From an uncultured Bacteroidales bacterium (lineage in GTDB: Bacteria > Bacteroidota > Bacteroidia > Bacteroidales > UBA932): a DNA stretch of 42,613 nt. Location of the stretch: positions 1 through 42,613 of the forward strand of contig CAMQDS010000015.1 in the NCBI GenBank assembly GCA_946999645.1, read 5' to 3'. How positions within the stretch are numbered: position 1 is the first letter of the stretch; each line of letters begins with the position of its first letter. The notes beneath the pieces were generated by a model. The model saw only the letters and a list, made by a program, of their open reading frames with translations. It was not told where the DNA came from and did not search any database. Shown here piece by piece: positions 7,580 through 14,848 of this stretch. Both the position numbers and the translations under genes were made by a program.

Positions 7580-9100
7580 ATGATTGAAGTAAAGGGAAGA
7601 ATTTCCCAAATTATTGGACCTGTCGTGGATGTCCATTTCGAATTGGAAAGAAAAAACGAAGTATCATCTCTACCACGTATTCACGATGAGTTAATCGTTA
7701 AGAAAGGAGATGGAAATGACCTGGTATTAGAAGTGCAGCAGCATATCGGAGAAGATACGGTGAGGGCGGTTGCTATGGACTCGACTGATGGACTTCTTAG
7801 GGGACTGGAGGTTATAAGTACAGGGAAGCCTATATCTATGCCTGTTGGCTCTTGTATAAGAGGAAGGGTTATGAATGTAACCGGAGCTACCATAGATGGT
7901 TTGTCTAAAATAAAAAGTGACGAAACTCTGCCTATTCATAGAGAACCTCCTAAATTTGAAGATCTTACTACTTCTGAAGAAATCTTAGCTACTGGTATTA
8001 AAGTCATTGATCTTTTGGAGCCTTATCTTAAAGGTGGTAAGATTGGTCTTTTTGGAGGAGCTGGTGTCGGTAAGACAGTGCTGATTAAAGAACTCATCAA
8101 CAATATAGCCAAAAAACATAACGGATTTTCTATTTTCGCCGGTGTCGGAGAGCGTACGAGGGAAGGAAATGACCTGTTGAGGGAAATGATAGAGTCTGGC
8201 GTCATTAAGTACGGAGACGCTTTCCTCAAAAGTATGGAAGAGGGGAAATGGGATTTGTCAAAAGTAGATATGTCGGAGGTCGAAAAATCCCAGGTTTCTA
8301 TGGTTTTTGGACAGATGAATGAACCACCAGGTGCTCGTTCTGCAGTGGCTCTTTCTGGGCTGACCCTTGCTGAATCATTTAGAGATGCATCTAATGGCAA
8401 TGGACCTAAGGATATACTTTTCTTTATAGATAATATATTCCGTTTTACTCAAGCTGGTTCGGAGGTGTCCGCTTTGTTGGGCAGAATGCCTTCTGCAGTT
8501 GGGTATCAGCCTACACTTGCTACTGAAATGGGACAAATGCAGGAGCGTATAACTTCTACTAAAAATGGCTCAATAACTTCAGTCCAGGCTGTATATGTGC
8601 CAGCAGATGATCTTACGGACCCTGCTCCTGCTACAACATTTACGCATTTGGATGCTACCACGGTTTTGAGCAGAAAGATTACGGAATTGGGTATCTATCC
8701 TGCCGTAGATCCTCTCGAATCTACTTCAAGAATTTTAACCCCAGATATTGTTGGACAAAAACACTATGATGTTGCTCATAGAGTTGTGCAGATACTTCAG
8801 AGGCAAAAAGAACTTCAGGATATAATAGCAATTCTTGGGCAGGATGAATTGTCCGAAGAAGATAAATTGACAGTCAGACGTGCGAGAAGGGTACAGCGTT
8901 TCCTTTCACAACCATTCTCTGTTGCTGAACAATTTACTGGAGTGCCAGGAGTCATGGTGGATGTAGATGATACCGTAAAGGGCTTTAATATGATTCTTGA
9001 TGGAGAGGTGGATTATCTGCCGGAGCAGGCTTTTCTTAACGTAGGTAAGATTGAAGAAGCAATAAAGAAAGGAGAAGATATTCTATCTAAATCAAAATAA
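7580..9100 (+). CDS. atpD: F1Fo ATP synthase subunit beta
   Basis: The catalytic F1 subunit, 506 residues. The N-terminal barrel begins at GRISQIIGPVVDVHF. The Walker A loop GGAGVGKT lies at 159-166, followed by GVGERTREGNDL with the catalytic Glu191, the Walker B/DELSEED region (FFIDNIFRF; the DELSEED-like lever is DELSEEDKLTV), and the signature PAVDPLESTSRIL. The enzyme makes ATP from ADP and phosphate as subunit gamma rotates. It is the first gene of the operon, as is usual in Bacteroidota, and its stop overlaps the atpC start by 1 base. It is slightly longer than the E. coli homologue (460 residues) through an insertion around SMEEGKWDLSKVDMSEVEKS, also typical of the phylum. Confidence 0.98.
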   Translation: MIEVKGRISQIIGPVVDVHFELERKNEVSSLPRIHDELIVKKGDGNDLVLEVQQHIGEDTVRAVAMDSTDGLLRGLEVISTGKPISMPVGSCIRGRVMNVTGATIDGLSKIKSDETLPIHREPPKFEDLTTSEEILATGIKVIDLLEPYLKGGKIGLFGGAGVGKTVLIKELINNIAKKHNGFSIFAGVGERTREGNDLLREMIESGVIKYGDAFLKSMEEGKWDLSKVDMSEVEKSQVSMVFGQMNEPPGARSAVALSGLTLAESFRDASNGNGPKDILFFIDNIFRFTQAGSEVSALLGRMPSAVGYQPTLATEMGQMQERITSTKNGSITSVQAVYVPADDLTDPAPATTFTHLDATTVLSRKITELGIYPAVDPLESTSRILTPDIVGQKHYDVAHRVVQILQRQKELQDIIAILGQDELSEEDKLTVRRARRVQRFLSQPFSVAEQFTGVPGVMVDVDDTVKGFNMILDGEVDYLPEQAFLNVGKIEEAIKKGEDILSKSK

Positions 9101-9342
9101 TGGATATAAGATTAGAAATATTTTCACCGCAGGGTGTAATATTAAACGATATGGTTAGTCGTGTGGATTTCCCAGGCAGTGTGGGAAGATTTGAGGTACT
9201 TCGCAACCATGCTCCTCTGATTTCTTCACTTGAGTTAGGAGATATTACTTACTATATCAATAATGACAAAAAGAATATACATATAAGTTCCGGCTTTGTT
9301 AAGATTAAGGATAACAGGGTTACAGCATGTATAGAGGAATGA
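9100..9342 (+). CDS. atpC: F1Fo ATP synthase subunit epsilon (short form)
   Basis: Subunit epsilon sits on the central stalk and couples gamma rotation to the c-ring. The 80 residues cover only the N-terminal beta-sandwich: LEIFSPQGVILNDMVSRVDF, PGSVGRFEVLRNHAPLISSL and ISSGFVKIKDNRVTACIEE. The C-terminal two-helix domain that inhibits hydrolysis in many bacteria is absent, a known short form in this phylum. It overlaps atpD by 1 base and atpB by 4 bases (ATGA), so translation is probably coupled. Confidence 0.93.
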   Translation: MDIRLEIFSPQGVILNDMVSRVDFPGSVGRFEVLRNHAPLISSLELGDITYYINNDKKNIHISSGFVKIKDNRVTACIEE

Positions 9343-10385
9343 AAAGTGTTTTCAGATATATAATTGTTATTTGTTTTCTTGTTGCGTTACCTATTTTTGC
9401 AACAGGTGAGGAGAAAAAGGCTGATTCTGAAAATATTAATATCCCCAAAATAATCTTCAGTCATATAGAAGACGAATATTGGTGGCATATTATAGATATT
9501 GGAGATAAGTCAATCTCTCTTCCTCTTCCTGTGATAGTGTATAGCAGTAATTCAGGATTAAATATATTTATGTCTTCCAAGTTGGAGGATGGAAAGGAAT
9601 ATAACGGATTGGTTATTGGAAATGAGGAAAGTGGACATAAAGGGAAAATAATTGAAAGTTTGACAGGAGAAAGACCTTTAGTAGATATATCTATTACTAA
9701 AAATGTGCTTTCTATTATGTTCAGTTCTATTCTTCTTGTCCTTATTATATTGCTCTCTGCTCGTTGGTACAAGAAGCATGATGCCTTAAATGAAAGCCCA
9801 TCAGGTATTGCTGGTGTTATGGAACCTATTATTATGATGGTTCATGGCATAGCAAAGGACAATATAGGTGAAGAAGAGTATAGAAAGTACTCTCCATATC
9901 TGATAACTGTATTTTTATTTATATTACTGAATAACCTTATGGGGATCATTCCTGTATTTCCAGGTGGAGCAAATGTTACAGGAAATATAGCGGTTACACT
10001 TATCTTGTCTTTGTTGACATTTTTAATTGTAAATCTTCGGGGAACAAAGCACTATTACAAGGAAATTTTTAATCCAGATGTTCCTGGTTTGCTTAAACCC
10101 GTTATGTCGGTAATAGAGACATTCAGTGCTTTTATGAAGCCTTTATCTCTGACTATAAGATTGTTTGCCAATATGTTGGCTGGACATATACAGATTTTGT
10201 GTATAGTAAGTCTGATATTTGTTATGGCAAAGTATGGTTCACTTCTGTTTGGTTCGATGACGGTTGTGTCGGTAGCCTTTGGAATATTTTTGGATTTACT
10301 TGAAATTTTGGTTTCATTTATTCAGGCTTATGTATTTACTATGCTGTCTTCAATTTATATTGGAATTGCAAGGCAGAGGCATTGA
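9339..10385 (+). CDS. atpB: F1Fo ATP synthase subunit a
   Basis: The membrane stator subunit with the ion half-channels. The ATG at 9339 (ATGA overlap with the atpC stop) is preferred over 9327, giving 348 residues starting MKSVFRYIIVICFLVALP. That start is a signal-peptide-like helix followed by roughly 90 polar residues (GEEKKADSENINI onward) before the conserved membrane core; this exported N-terminal extension is usual in Bacteroidota. The core shows FILLNNLMGIIPVFPGGANVT, the essential Arg in KPLSLTIRLFANMLAGH, and a C-terminal helix ending AYVFTMLSSIYIG. It partners the c-ring encoded next. Confidence 0.95.
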   Translation: MKSVFRYIIVICFLVALPIFATGEEKKADSENINIPKIIFSHIEDEYWWHIIDIGDKSISLPLPVIVYSSNSGLNIFMSSKLEDGKEYNGLVIGNEESGHKGKIIESLTGERPLVDISITKNVLSIMFSSILLVLIILLSARWYKKHDALNESPSGIAGVMEPIIMMVHGIAKDNIGEEEYRKYSPYLITVFLFILLNNLMGIIPVFPGGANVTGNIAVTLILSLLTFLIVNLRGTKHYYKEIFNPDVPGLLKPVMSVIETFSAFMKPLSLTIRLFANMLAGHIQILCIVSLIFVMAKYGSLLFGSMTVVSVAFGIFLDLLEILVSFIQAYVFTMLSSIYIGIARQRH

Positions 10386-10419
10386 TTTTTATATAATAAT
10401 ATAATTAAAATTTTAAACT

Positions 10420-10674
10420 ATGGTATTAGCGATATTATTACAAGCTGTTGCTGGATTGGCTCTTGGAAAAGTTGGAGCCGCAATAGGTGCTGGATTTGCT
10501 GCATTTGCAGCAGGCTTTGGTATAGGTAAAGTCGGTATGGGTGCAATGGAGGCTATTGCTCGTCAGCCTGAGGCTGCAGGTAATCTACGTTCAAGCATGA
10601 TTATAGTGGCAGGTATGATTGAAGGTGCATCCCTATTTGCAATAGTTGTTTGCCTGCTTGCCATTGTTATATAG
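10420..10674 (+). CDS. atpE: F1Fo ATP synthase subunit c
   Basis: An 84-residue two-helix proteolipid forming the rotor ring. The first helix is glycine-rich (GKVGAAIGAGFAAFAAGFG), the cytoplasmic loop is IARQPEA, and the second helix carries the ion-binding Glu68 in GMIEGASLFAIVV. Aligned to the Na+-binding c subunit of Ilyobacter tartaricus, the Gln32 position is Ile35, and the Ser-Thr after the Glu is Gly-Ala. The known Na+ ligand set is therefore not present, which favours H+ coupling. It is separated from atpB by 34 bases. Confidence 0.96.
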   Translation: MVLAILLQAVAGLALGKVGAAIGAGFAAFAAGFGIGKVGMGAMEAIARQPEAAGNLRSSMIIVAGMIEGASLFAIVVCLLAIVI

Positions 10675-10690
10675 TTATAAATAAACTACA

Positions 10691-11206
10691 ATGAGTCTTA
10701 TTACACCAGGTTTCGGACTCCTGGTTTGGATGCTCATTATATTCGGCTTAGTCTTTATCCTACTTGCCAAATTTGGTTTTCCTGCTATTACAGGTATGGT
10801 AGAAAAAAGAAATGCACATATAAGTGAAGCATTACATGGAGCCAAAGAAGCTGAAGATCGTCTTAAAAATCTTGCTGATGAGCAAAAGAAACTCTTGCTT
10901 CAAACAAAGCTTGAGCAAGATAGGATGATTAATGAAACTTCAGAACTGCGAAAAAAGATAATTGAGCAGGCAAAAGAAGATGCTGCAGTTGAGGCAGGAA
11001 AACTTATAGAAAAAGCAAAGAAAGAGATTGCTGCAGAAAAGGAGAGTGCATTAAGGGATATAAGAAAGCAAATGGCGATATTGTCCATTGCGGTGGCTGA
11101 AAAAATAGTGCGTAAGGAACTTGGAAGTGATTCGTCAAAGCTTAATTATGTAGATACACTGGTGGACGAAATATCAGCCAGAGATAATTCAGATTTAGTC
11201 AGTTAA
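10691..11206 (+). CDS. atpF: F1Fo ATP synthase subunit b
   Basis: The peripheral stalk subunit, 171 residues. One N-terminal membrane helix (GLLVWMLIIFGLVFILLAKFG) is followed by a long charged, heptad-like coiled coil rich in Lys, Glu and Ala (for example EAEDRLKNLADEQKKLL and KLIEKAKKEIAAEKE). The conserved late segment MAILSIAVAEKIVRKEL binds subunit delta. Length and order are normal. It lies between atpE and atpH, 5 bases before the latter. Confidence 0.95.
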   Translation: MSLITPGFGLLVWMLIIFGLVFILLAKFGFPAITGMVEKRNAHISEALHGAKEAEDRLKNLADEQKKLLLQTKLEQDRMINETSELRKKIIEQAKEDAAVEAGKLIEKAKKEIAAEKESALRDIRKQMAILSIAVAEKIVRKELGSDSSKLNYVDTLVDEISARDNSDLVS

Positions 11207-11211
11207 ATGAT

Positions 11212-11721
11212 ATGAATACGGGGATTATATCTATAAGGTACGCAAGGGCCTTCCTAAAATATGTTAATATTCAAGGGGATGCTGATGCGGCATATAATGA
11301 TGTAGTACGTCTTAGAAATGCTTTGACTACTTCATCATGTTATGAAGCCTTAAAGTCGTCAGTATCTTTAGATTCTCTTTCTCCGTCTTTAATCAGATTC
11401 CTTGAATTTGTGTTTTCCAAAGGACGTGGAGATTTGCTGAAATTTATACTTCATGATTTTGAAGAATTATATCTTGAGGACAGAAAGATAATACAAGCAA
11501 AATTGTTTACTTCTGTTGCTTCAGAAAAACTTGAAAACTTTCTAAAAAATACAATAAAATCGAGTACAGGTTGTCAATTACAATTAGAAACAGTTATTGA
11601 GCCTGATTTAATTGGAGGTTTTACTTTTTCTATAAAGGATATTAGGGTAGATGCGAGTGTTAAGGGACAGATTGAGACTCTAAGGAAACAGTTTATATCT
11701 AAAAATAAAAGAATTGTATAA
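11212..11721 (+). CDS. atpH: F1Fo ATP synthase subunit delta
   Basis: Subunit delta (OSCP) joins the peripheral stalk to the top of F1. The 169-residue product starts with the typical ISIRYARAFLKYV, has a helical N-terminal domain, and ends with the conserved C-terminal sandwich: TVIEPDLIGGFTFSIKDIRVDAS followed by KGQIETLRKQF. Sequence identity to model homologues is low in the middle, as is normal for this subunit, so the position between atpF and atpA is important support. Confidence 0.94.
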   Translation: MNTGIISIRYARAFLKYVNIQGDADAAYNDVVRLRNALTTSSCYEALKSSVSLDSLSPSLIRFLEFVFSKGRGDLLKFILHDFEELYLEDRKIIQAKLFTSVASEKLENFLKNTIKSSTGCQLQLETVIEPDLIGGFTFSIKDIRVDASVKGQIETLRKQFISKNKRIV

Positions 11722-11754
11722 TAGTGGCATATATTGCCATGAAAAGGTGTTTAT

Positions 11755-13335
11755 ATGAATCATATAAGTCCAAGTGAATTGTCAGATGTGCTTCTTACTC
11801 AACTTAGATCTATCGATCTATCAGCAAAGTATGAGGAGATAGGCACGGTGCTGCAGGTCAGTGATGGTGTTGTCCGTATATATGGATTGCTTAAAGCAGA
11901 GGCAGGAGAACTGTTGGAATTTGAAAACGGCATTATGGCTGTTGTTATGAATTTGGAAGAGGATAATGTTGGTGCAGTTCTTTTAGGACCGACAGATATG
12001 ATAAAGGAGGGAATGACAGTTAAGAGAACTGGTAAAATAGCTTCTATACCTGTTTCCGAATCCATGATTGGAAGAGTCGTAGACCCTTTGGGAAATCCAA
12101 TTGATGGTCTTGGTGATATTGAAGGAGATACCATCAGTATGCCTCTGGAGAGAAAGGCACCAGGAGTTATTTTTCGTCAACCTGTTAATGAACCTCTTCA
12201 GACAGGTATAAAGTCCATAGATGCGATGATACCTATTGGAAGGGGGCAAAGGGAACTTATAATAGGTGATCGTCAGACTGGAAAGACTGCAATAGCAATT
12301 GATACTATAATTAATCAACGTACTGAGTACCTTAAAGGAAGTCCTGTATATTGTATCTATGTAGCAATAGGACAAAAAGGTTCTACTGTTGCTAATATTG
12401 TTGAAACACTTCGTGCTAAGGGTGCTATGGATTATACTGTTGTGGTAGCAGCAACAGCGGCAGATCCTGCGGCTTTGCAGTATTATGCCCCATTTGCAGG
12501 AGCAGCAATAGGTGAGTATTTTAGGGATACAGGTCGTGCTGCTTTGGTTGTATATGACGACCTATCCAAACAGGCAGTGGCTTACCGCGAAGTATCATTG
12601 ATACTTAGAAGGCCATCAGGTCGTGAGGCTTATCCAGGAGATGTGTTCTACCTCCATTCGAGGTTGCTTGAAAGGGCTGCTAAGATTATAGGACAGCAGG
12701 ATGTTGCCGAAAAGATGAACGATCTTCCAGCCTCTCTTGCAGGCAAAGTGGTAGCAGGAGGCTCGCTTACGGCTCTTCCGATTATAGAGACGCAGGCAGG
12801 AGATGTATCCGCCTATATACCGACCAATGTTATTTCAATTACAGATGGTCAGATTTATTTGGAAACTTCTCTCTTCAATCAAGGTATACGTCCAGCGATA
12901 AATGTCGGGATTTCAGTATCGCGTGTTGGAGGAAGTGCGCAAGTGAAGAGTATGAAAAAGGTGGCGGGAACATTGAAGATTGACCAGGCTCAATACAATG
13001 AACTTGAAGCCTTTACTAAGTTCTCATCTGATATAGATAATATTACTGCAATGGCAATAGATAAGGGACGAAAGAATAGTAGACTTCTTGTACAGTCACA
13101 ATATTCTCCTATGCCTCTTGGAGAACAGATTGCAGTATTATATTGTGGAACTCATGCTTTAATGAAAGACATTCCTTTGGAAAAGGTACATGAGTTTCAA
13201 GAAGTATTTCTATCAAGAATGAGAGCTTCCCACAAGGATGATGTTCTGTTGCCATTGGAGGAAGGAATACTTAATGAAAAGATAACAACTATTATAGAAA
13301 ATGAGGCTGCCTCAGTTTCTATGAGCCTTCAATAA
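11755..13335 (+). CDS. atpA: F1Fo ATP synthase subunit alpha
   Basis: The non-catalytic nucleotide-binding F1 subunit, 526 residues. The N-terminal barrel includes EEIGTVLQVSDGVVRIYGL. The Walker A loop GDRQTGKT lies at 171-178, followed by YVAIGQKGSTVANIVETL, LVVYDDLSKQAVAYREVS, SLTALPIIETQAGDVSAYIP, and the interface arginine in NVGISVSRVGGSAQVK. The C-terminal helical domain is complete. It sits 33 bases after atpH and 12 bases before atpG. Confidence 0.98.
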   Translation: MNHISPSELSDVLLTQLRSIDLSAKYEEIGTVLQVSDGVVRIYGLLKAEAGELLEFENGIMAVVMNLEEDNVGAVLLGPTDMIKEGMTVKRTGKIASIPVSESMIGRVVDPLGNPIDGLGDIEGDTISMPLERKAPGVIFRQPVNEPLQTGIKSIDAMIPIGRGQRELIIGDRQTGKTAIAIDTIINQRTEYLKGSPVYCIYVAIGQKGSTVANIVETLRAKGAMDYTVVVAATAADPAALQYYAPFAGAAIGEYFRDTGRAALVVYDDLSKQAVAYREVSLILRRPSGREAYPGDVFYLHSRLLERAAKIIGQQDVAEKMNDLPASLAGKVVAGGSLTALPIIETQAGDVSAYIPTNVISITDGQIYLETSLFNQGIRPAINVGISVSRVGGSAQVKSMKKVAGTLKIDQAQYNELEAFTKFSSDIDNITAMAIDKGRKNSRLLVQSQYSPMPLGEQIAVLYCGTHALMKDIPLEKVHEFQEVFLSRMRASHKDDVLLPLEEGILNEKITTIIENEAASVSMSLQ

Positions 13336-13347
13336 TAAAACTTTGAT

Positions 13348-14220
13348 ATGGCGTCACTTAGAGAAACAAAAACAAGAATCGGCACAGTAAAAACCACTCT
13401 CAAAATCACTTCGGCGATGAAGATGGTGGCTGCCGCAAAACTTCATAAGGCTCAAAAGGTTATAGAAGATATGCTTCCTTATGAGCAGAATCTCAGACAA
13501 ATATTATTAAGTTTGTTAAAGAGTGACACCTCTTCCAATTCTATTGAATTTTTCTCCAACAGACCTATCTTATCTGTAGCCTTAGTTTGTTTTTCATCGA
13601 GTTCCTCGCTTTGTGGAGCCTTTAACGCGAATGTAATAAAACATGTCAATGAAGTTATTTCAAGTTATAAATCGAATGAAAATATAAAAATTACGGTTTA
13701 TTGCATAGGTCGTAAAGTGTTTGAAGGTTTAAGGAAGATTAAAAATATAGATATAACAGAACTTTCTTCTTTGTATGAAAGTCGTTCTTATTCAGGTGCT
13801 TCTGAATTGTCAGGACAACTGGTATCTGCTTTTTTATCTCGAAAATATGATAGAGTTGAATTGATTTATCCTCATTTAAAGTCTACATCTTCTCAACCTA
13901 TAGTACATCAGGTATTTTTACCCTTAAGTAAGGAAGAAACCACAGATACTGAAAATGACCTTATGGATGAAGAGTACATTTTAGAACCTGATAGGAAATC
14001 TCTTGTGGATAGATTGCTTCCTAAATATCTAAACATAAAAATATTTTCTGTACTCTTAGATGCTGTTGCTGCCGAGCATGCGGCAAGGACGGTGGCAATG
14101 CAGATGGCTTCCGACAATGGAGATGATCTTTTGCATGATCTTACTCTTGAATACAATAAGGGAAGACAACAAAAAATCACTAATGAACTCATGGATATTG
14201 CTGGAGGGAATGTAGATTAA
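13348..14220 (+). CDS. atpG: F1Fo ATP synthase subunit gamma
   Basis: The central rotor shaft, 290 residues. The N-terminal helix has the family signature ASLRETKTRIGTVKTTLKITSAMKMVAAAKL, shown here in two parts: TRIGTVKTTLKITSAMKM then VAAAKLHKAQ. The C-terminal helix has AAEHAARTVAMQMASDNGDD and ends YNKGRQQKITNELMDIAGG. Both helices form the coiled coil inside the alpha-beta hexamer. It is the last gene of the operon; a strong terminator lies 38 bases downstream. Confidence 0.97.
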   Translation: MASLRETKTRIGTVKTTLKITSAMKMVAAAKLHKAQKVIEDMLPYEQNLRQILLSLLKSDTSSNSIEFFSNRPILSVALVCFSSSSSLCGAFNANVIKHVNEVISSYKSNENIKITVYCIGRKVFEGLRKIKNIDITELSSLYESRSYSGASELSGQLVSAFLSRKYDRVELIYPHLKSTSSQPIVHQVFLPLSKEETTDTENDLMDEEYILEPDRKSLVDRLLPKYLNIKIFSVLLDAVAAEHAARTVAMQMASDNGDDLLHDLTLEYNKGRQQKITNELMDIAGGNVD

Positions 14221-14230
14221 AATAAATTGA

Positions 14231-14261
14231 TAAACCATTAACAAATTTATAAACCATTAAC
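14231..14261 (+). repeat. Direct repeat TAAACCATTAAC, two copies
   Basis: The 12-mer TAAACCATTAAC occurs at 14231-14242 and again at 14250-14261, directly after atpG and overlapping the left arm of the terminator. No function is evident; it may be a local slippage duplication. Confidence 0.6.
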
Positions 14262-14295
14262 CGGAGCTGATCTCACGACCCGCTCCGGTTTTTTA
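14259..14295 (+). terminator. Rho-independent terminator of the atp operon
   Basis: AACCGGAGC at 14259-14267 pairs perfectly with GCTCCGGTT at 14282-14290 around a 14-base loop, and the T run continues to 14294. This is a GC-rich, well-formed terminator right after the last atp gene. Confidence 0.9.
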
Positions 14296-14297
14296 TA

Positions 14298-14448
14298 TAG
14301 TTCACTTATTCAATTTATATTAAAAACATAGCTTATGAATTATGTTCATCTCTCTATGTTTCAAATATCGTTCCAAACTCGAATAAGTTTATTTTTCTAA
14401 TATCTTTCTATTATAAATTTTGTCCCGTTTGTGTCCCGTTTAGATTTG
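14298..14448. other. Non-coding stretch with tandem TGTCCCGTTT repeats
   Basis: There is no convincing gene. TGTCCCGTTTG at 14421-14431 is followed at once by TGTCCCGTTTA at 14432-14442, a period of 11 bases, about one helical turn. Read on the minus strand, the repeat region gives the start-less phrase SKRDTNGTKFIIERY and then a stop. This could be a relic of an element integrated beside the tRNA gene, arm-type protein-binding sites, or chance. The rest of the stretch is AT-rich and I see nothing in it. Confidence 0.4.
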
Positions 14449-14493
14449 AAAAAGCGTGTAAATTATTATCATATAATAACTTGCACGCTTTTT
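14449..14493 (-). terminator. Long hairpin directly downstream of tRNA-Ser, probably bidirectional
   Basis: AAAAAGCGTG at 14449-14458 pairs with CACGCTTTTT at 14484-14493, and an inner stem TTATTAT/ATAATAA (14463-14469 with 14473-14479) caps it. In the tRNA direction it begins one base past the discriminator position and ends in a T run. It reads as a terminator on either strand. Confidence 0.75.
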
Positions 14494-14494
14494 G

Positions 14495-14582
14495 CGGAGA
14501 GAGGGAGATTCGAACTCCCGAAACCCTTTAGAAGTTTACACGCTTTCCAGGCGTGCCTCTTAAACCACTCGAGCATCTCTCC
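14495..14582 (-). tRNA. serT: tRNA-Ser(GGA)
   Basis: The minus strand folds as a class II tRNA of 88 bases: acceptor GGAGAGA/TCTCTCC, D arm with GAGTGGTTTAAGAGG, anticodon stem CACGC/GCGTG with loop CTGGAAA giving anticodon GGA (UCC and UCU codons), a long variable arm as expected for serine, and the T loop GTTCGAATC. The discriminator base is G. CCA is not encoded (the genome continues CAA), as is usual in this phylum. The gene symbol is only a guess; the amino-acid identity is secure. Confidence 0.95.
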
Positions 14583-14598
14583 AAAAGGAATTTAATTG

Positions 14599-14606
14599 CG
14601 AAGTTA
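14599..14606 (-). promoter_or_regulatory. Candidate -7 box of tRNA-Ser
   Basis: The minus strand reads TAACTTCG, seven of eight matches to TAnnTTTG, 16 bases upstream of the tRNA 5' end. A TTTT about 20 bases further upstream could serve as -33. The support is positional and weak. Confidence 0.35.
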
Positions 14607-14769
14607 AGAAAACAGAGAAATTTTTAAAAATATTTTTTGCTTTCAATTTGTTATTATTTATGTGAAAATACTAACAAATTATTAGTTTTTATGTGAAATT
14701 ATAATGATAAAGGATATGGTAAAACGTTTAAATGTCTATAATACAGAAAATTAGCATATTGATACTGCT
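14607..14769. other. AT-rich region upstream of susC with inverted and direct repeats
   Basis: No gene is present. AATTTGTTA at 14645-14653 is a perfect inverted repeat of TAACAAATT at 14672-14680 (18-base spacer). TTTATGTGAAA occurs at 14657-14667 and again at 14688-14698, 31 bases apart, about three helical turns. ACTAA at 14670-14674 and TTAGT at 14682-14686 form a further small dyad. This interleaved layout, roughly 75-125 bases ahead of the susC promoter box, looks like a regulator-binding region, but no known operator was recognised. Confidence 0.45.
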
Positions 14770-14801
14770 ATTGCATTAGTATAAAAAATTATTTTTATTT
14801 G
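14770..14801 (+). promoter_or_regulatory. Candidate promoter of the susCD operon
   Basis: ATTG at 14770-14773 and TTTATTTG at 14794-14801, separated by 20 bases, match the Bacteroidota -33/-7 pattern with one mismatch in the -7 box. The susC start lies 47 bases downstream. Confidence 0.5.
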
Positions 14802-14848
14802 TAAAAAGCACTTAAGACATAAACACTTATTCATTATATATTAAATTC

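Noticed and set aside
9100..9342. atpC as a truncated gene
   Set aside because: Short epsilon subunits without the C-terminal helices are a known form, and the ATGA overlap with atpB shows an orderly gene end.
14298..14848. CRISPR array or riboswitch in the longest non-coding gap
   Set aside because: Repeats are few, short and unevenly spaced, with no spacer pattern; no known riboswitch core was recognised.
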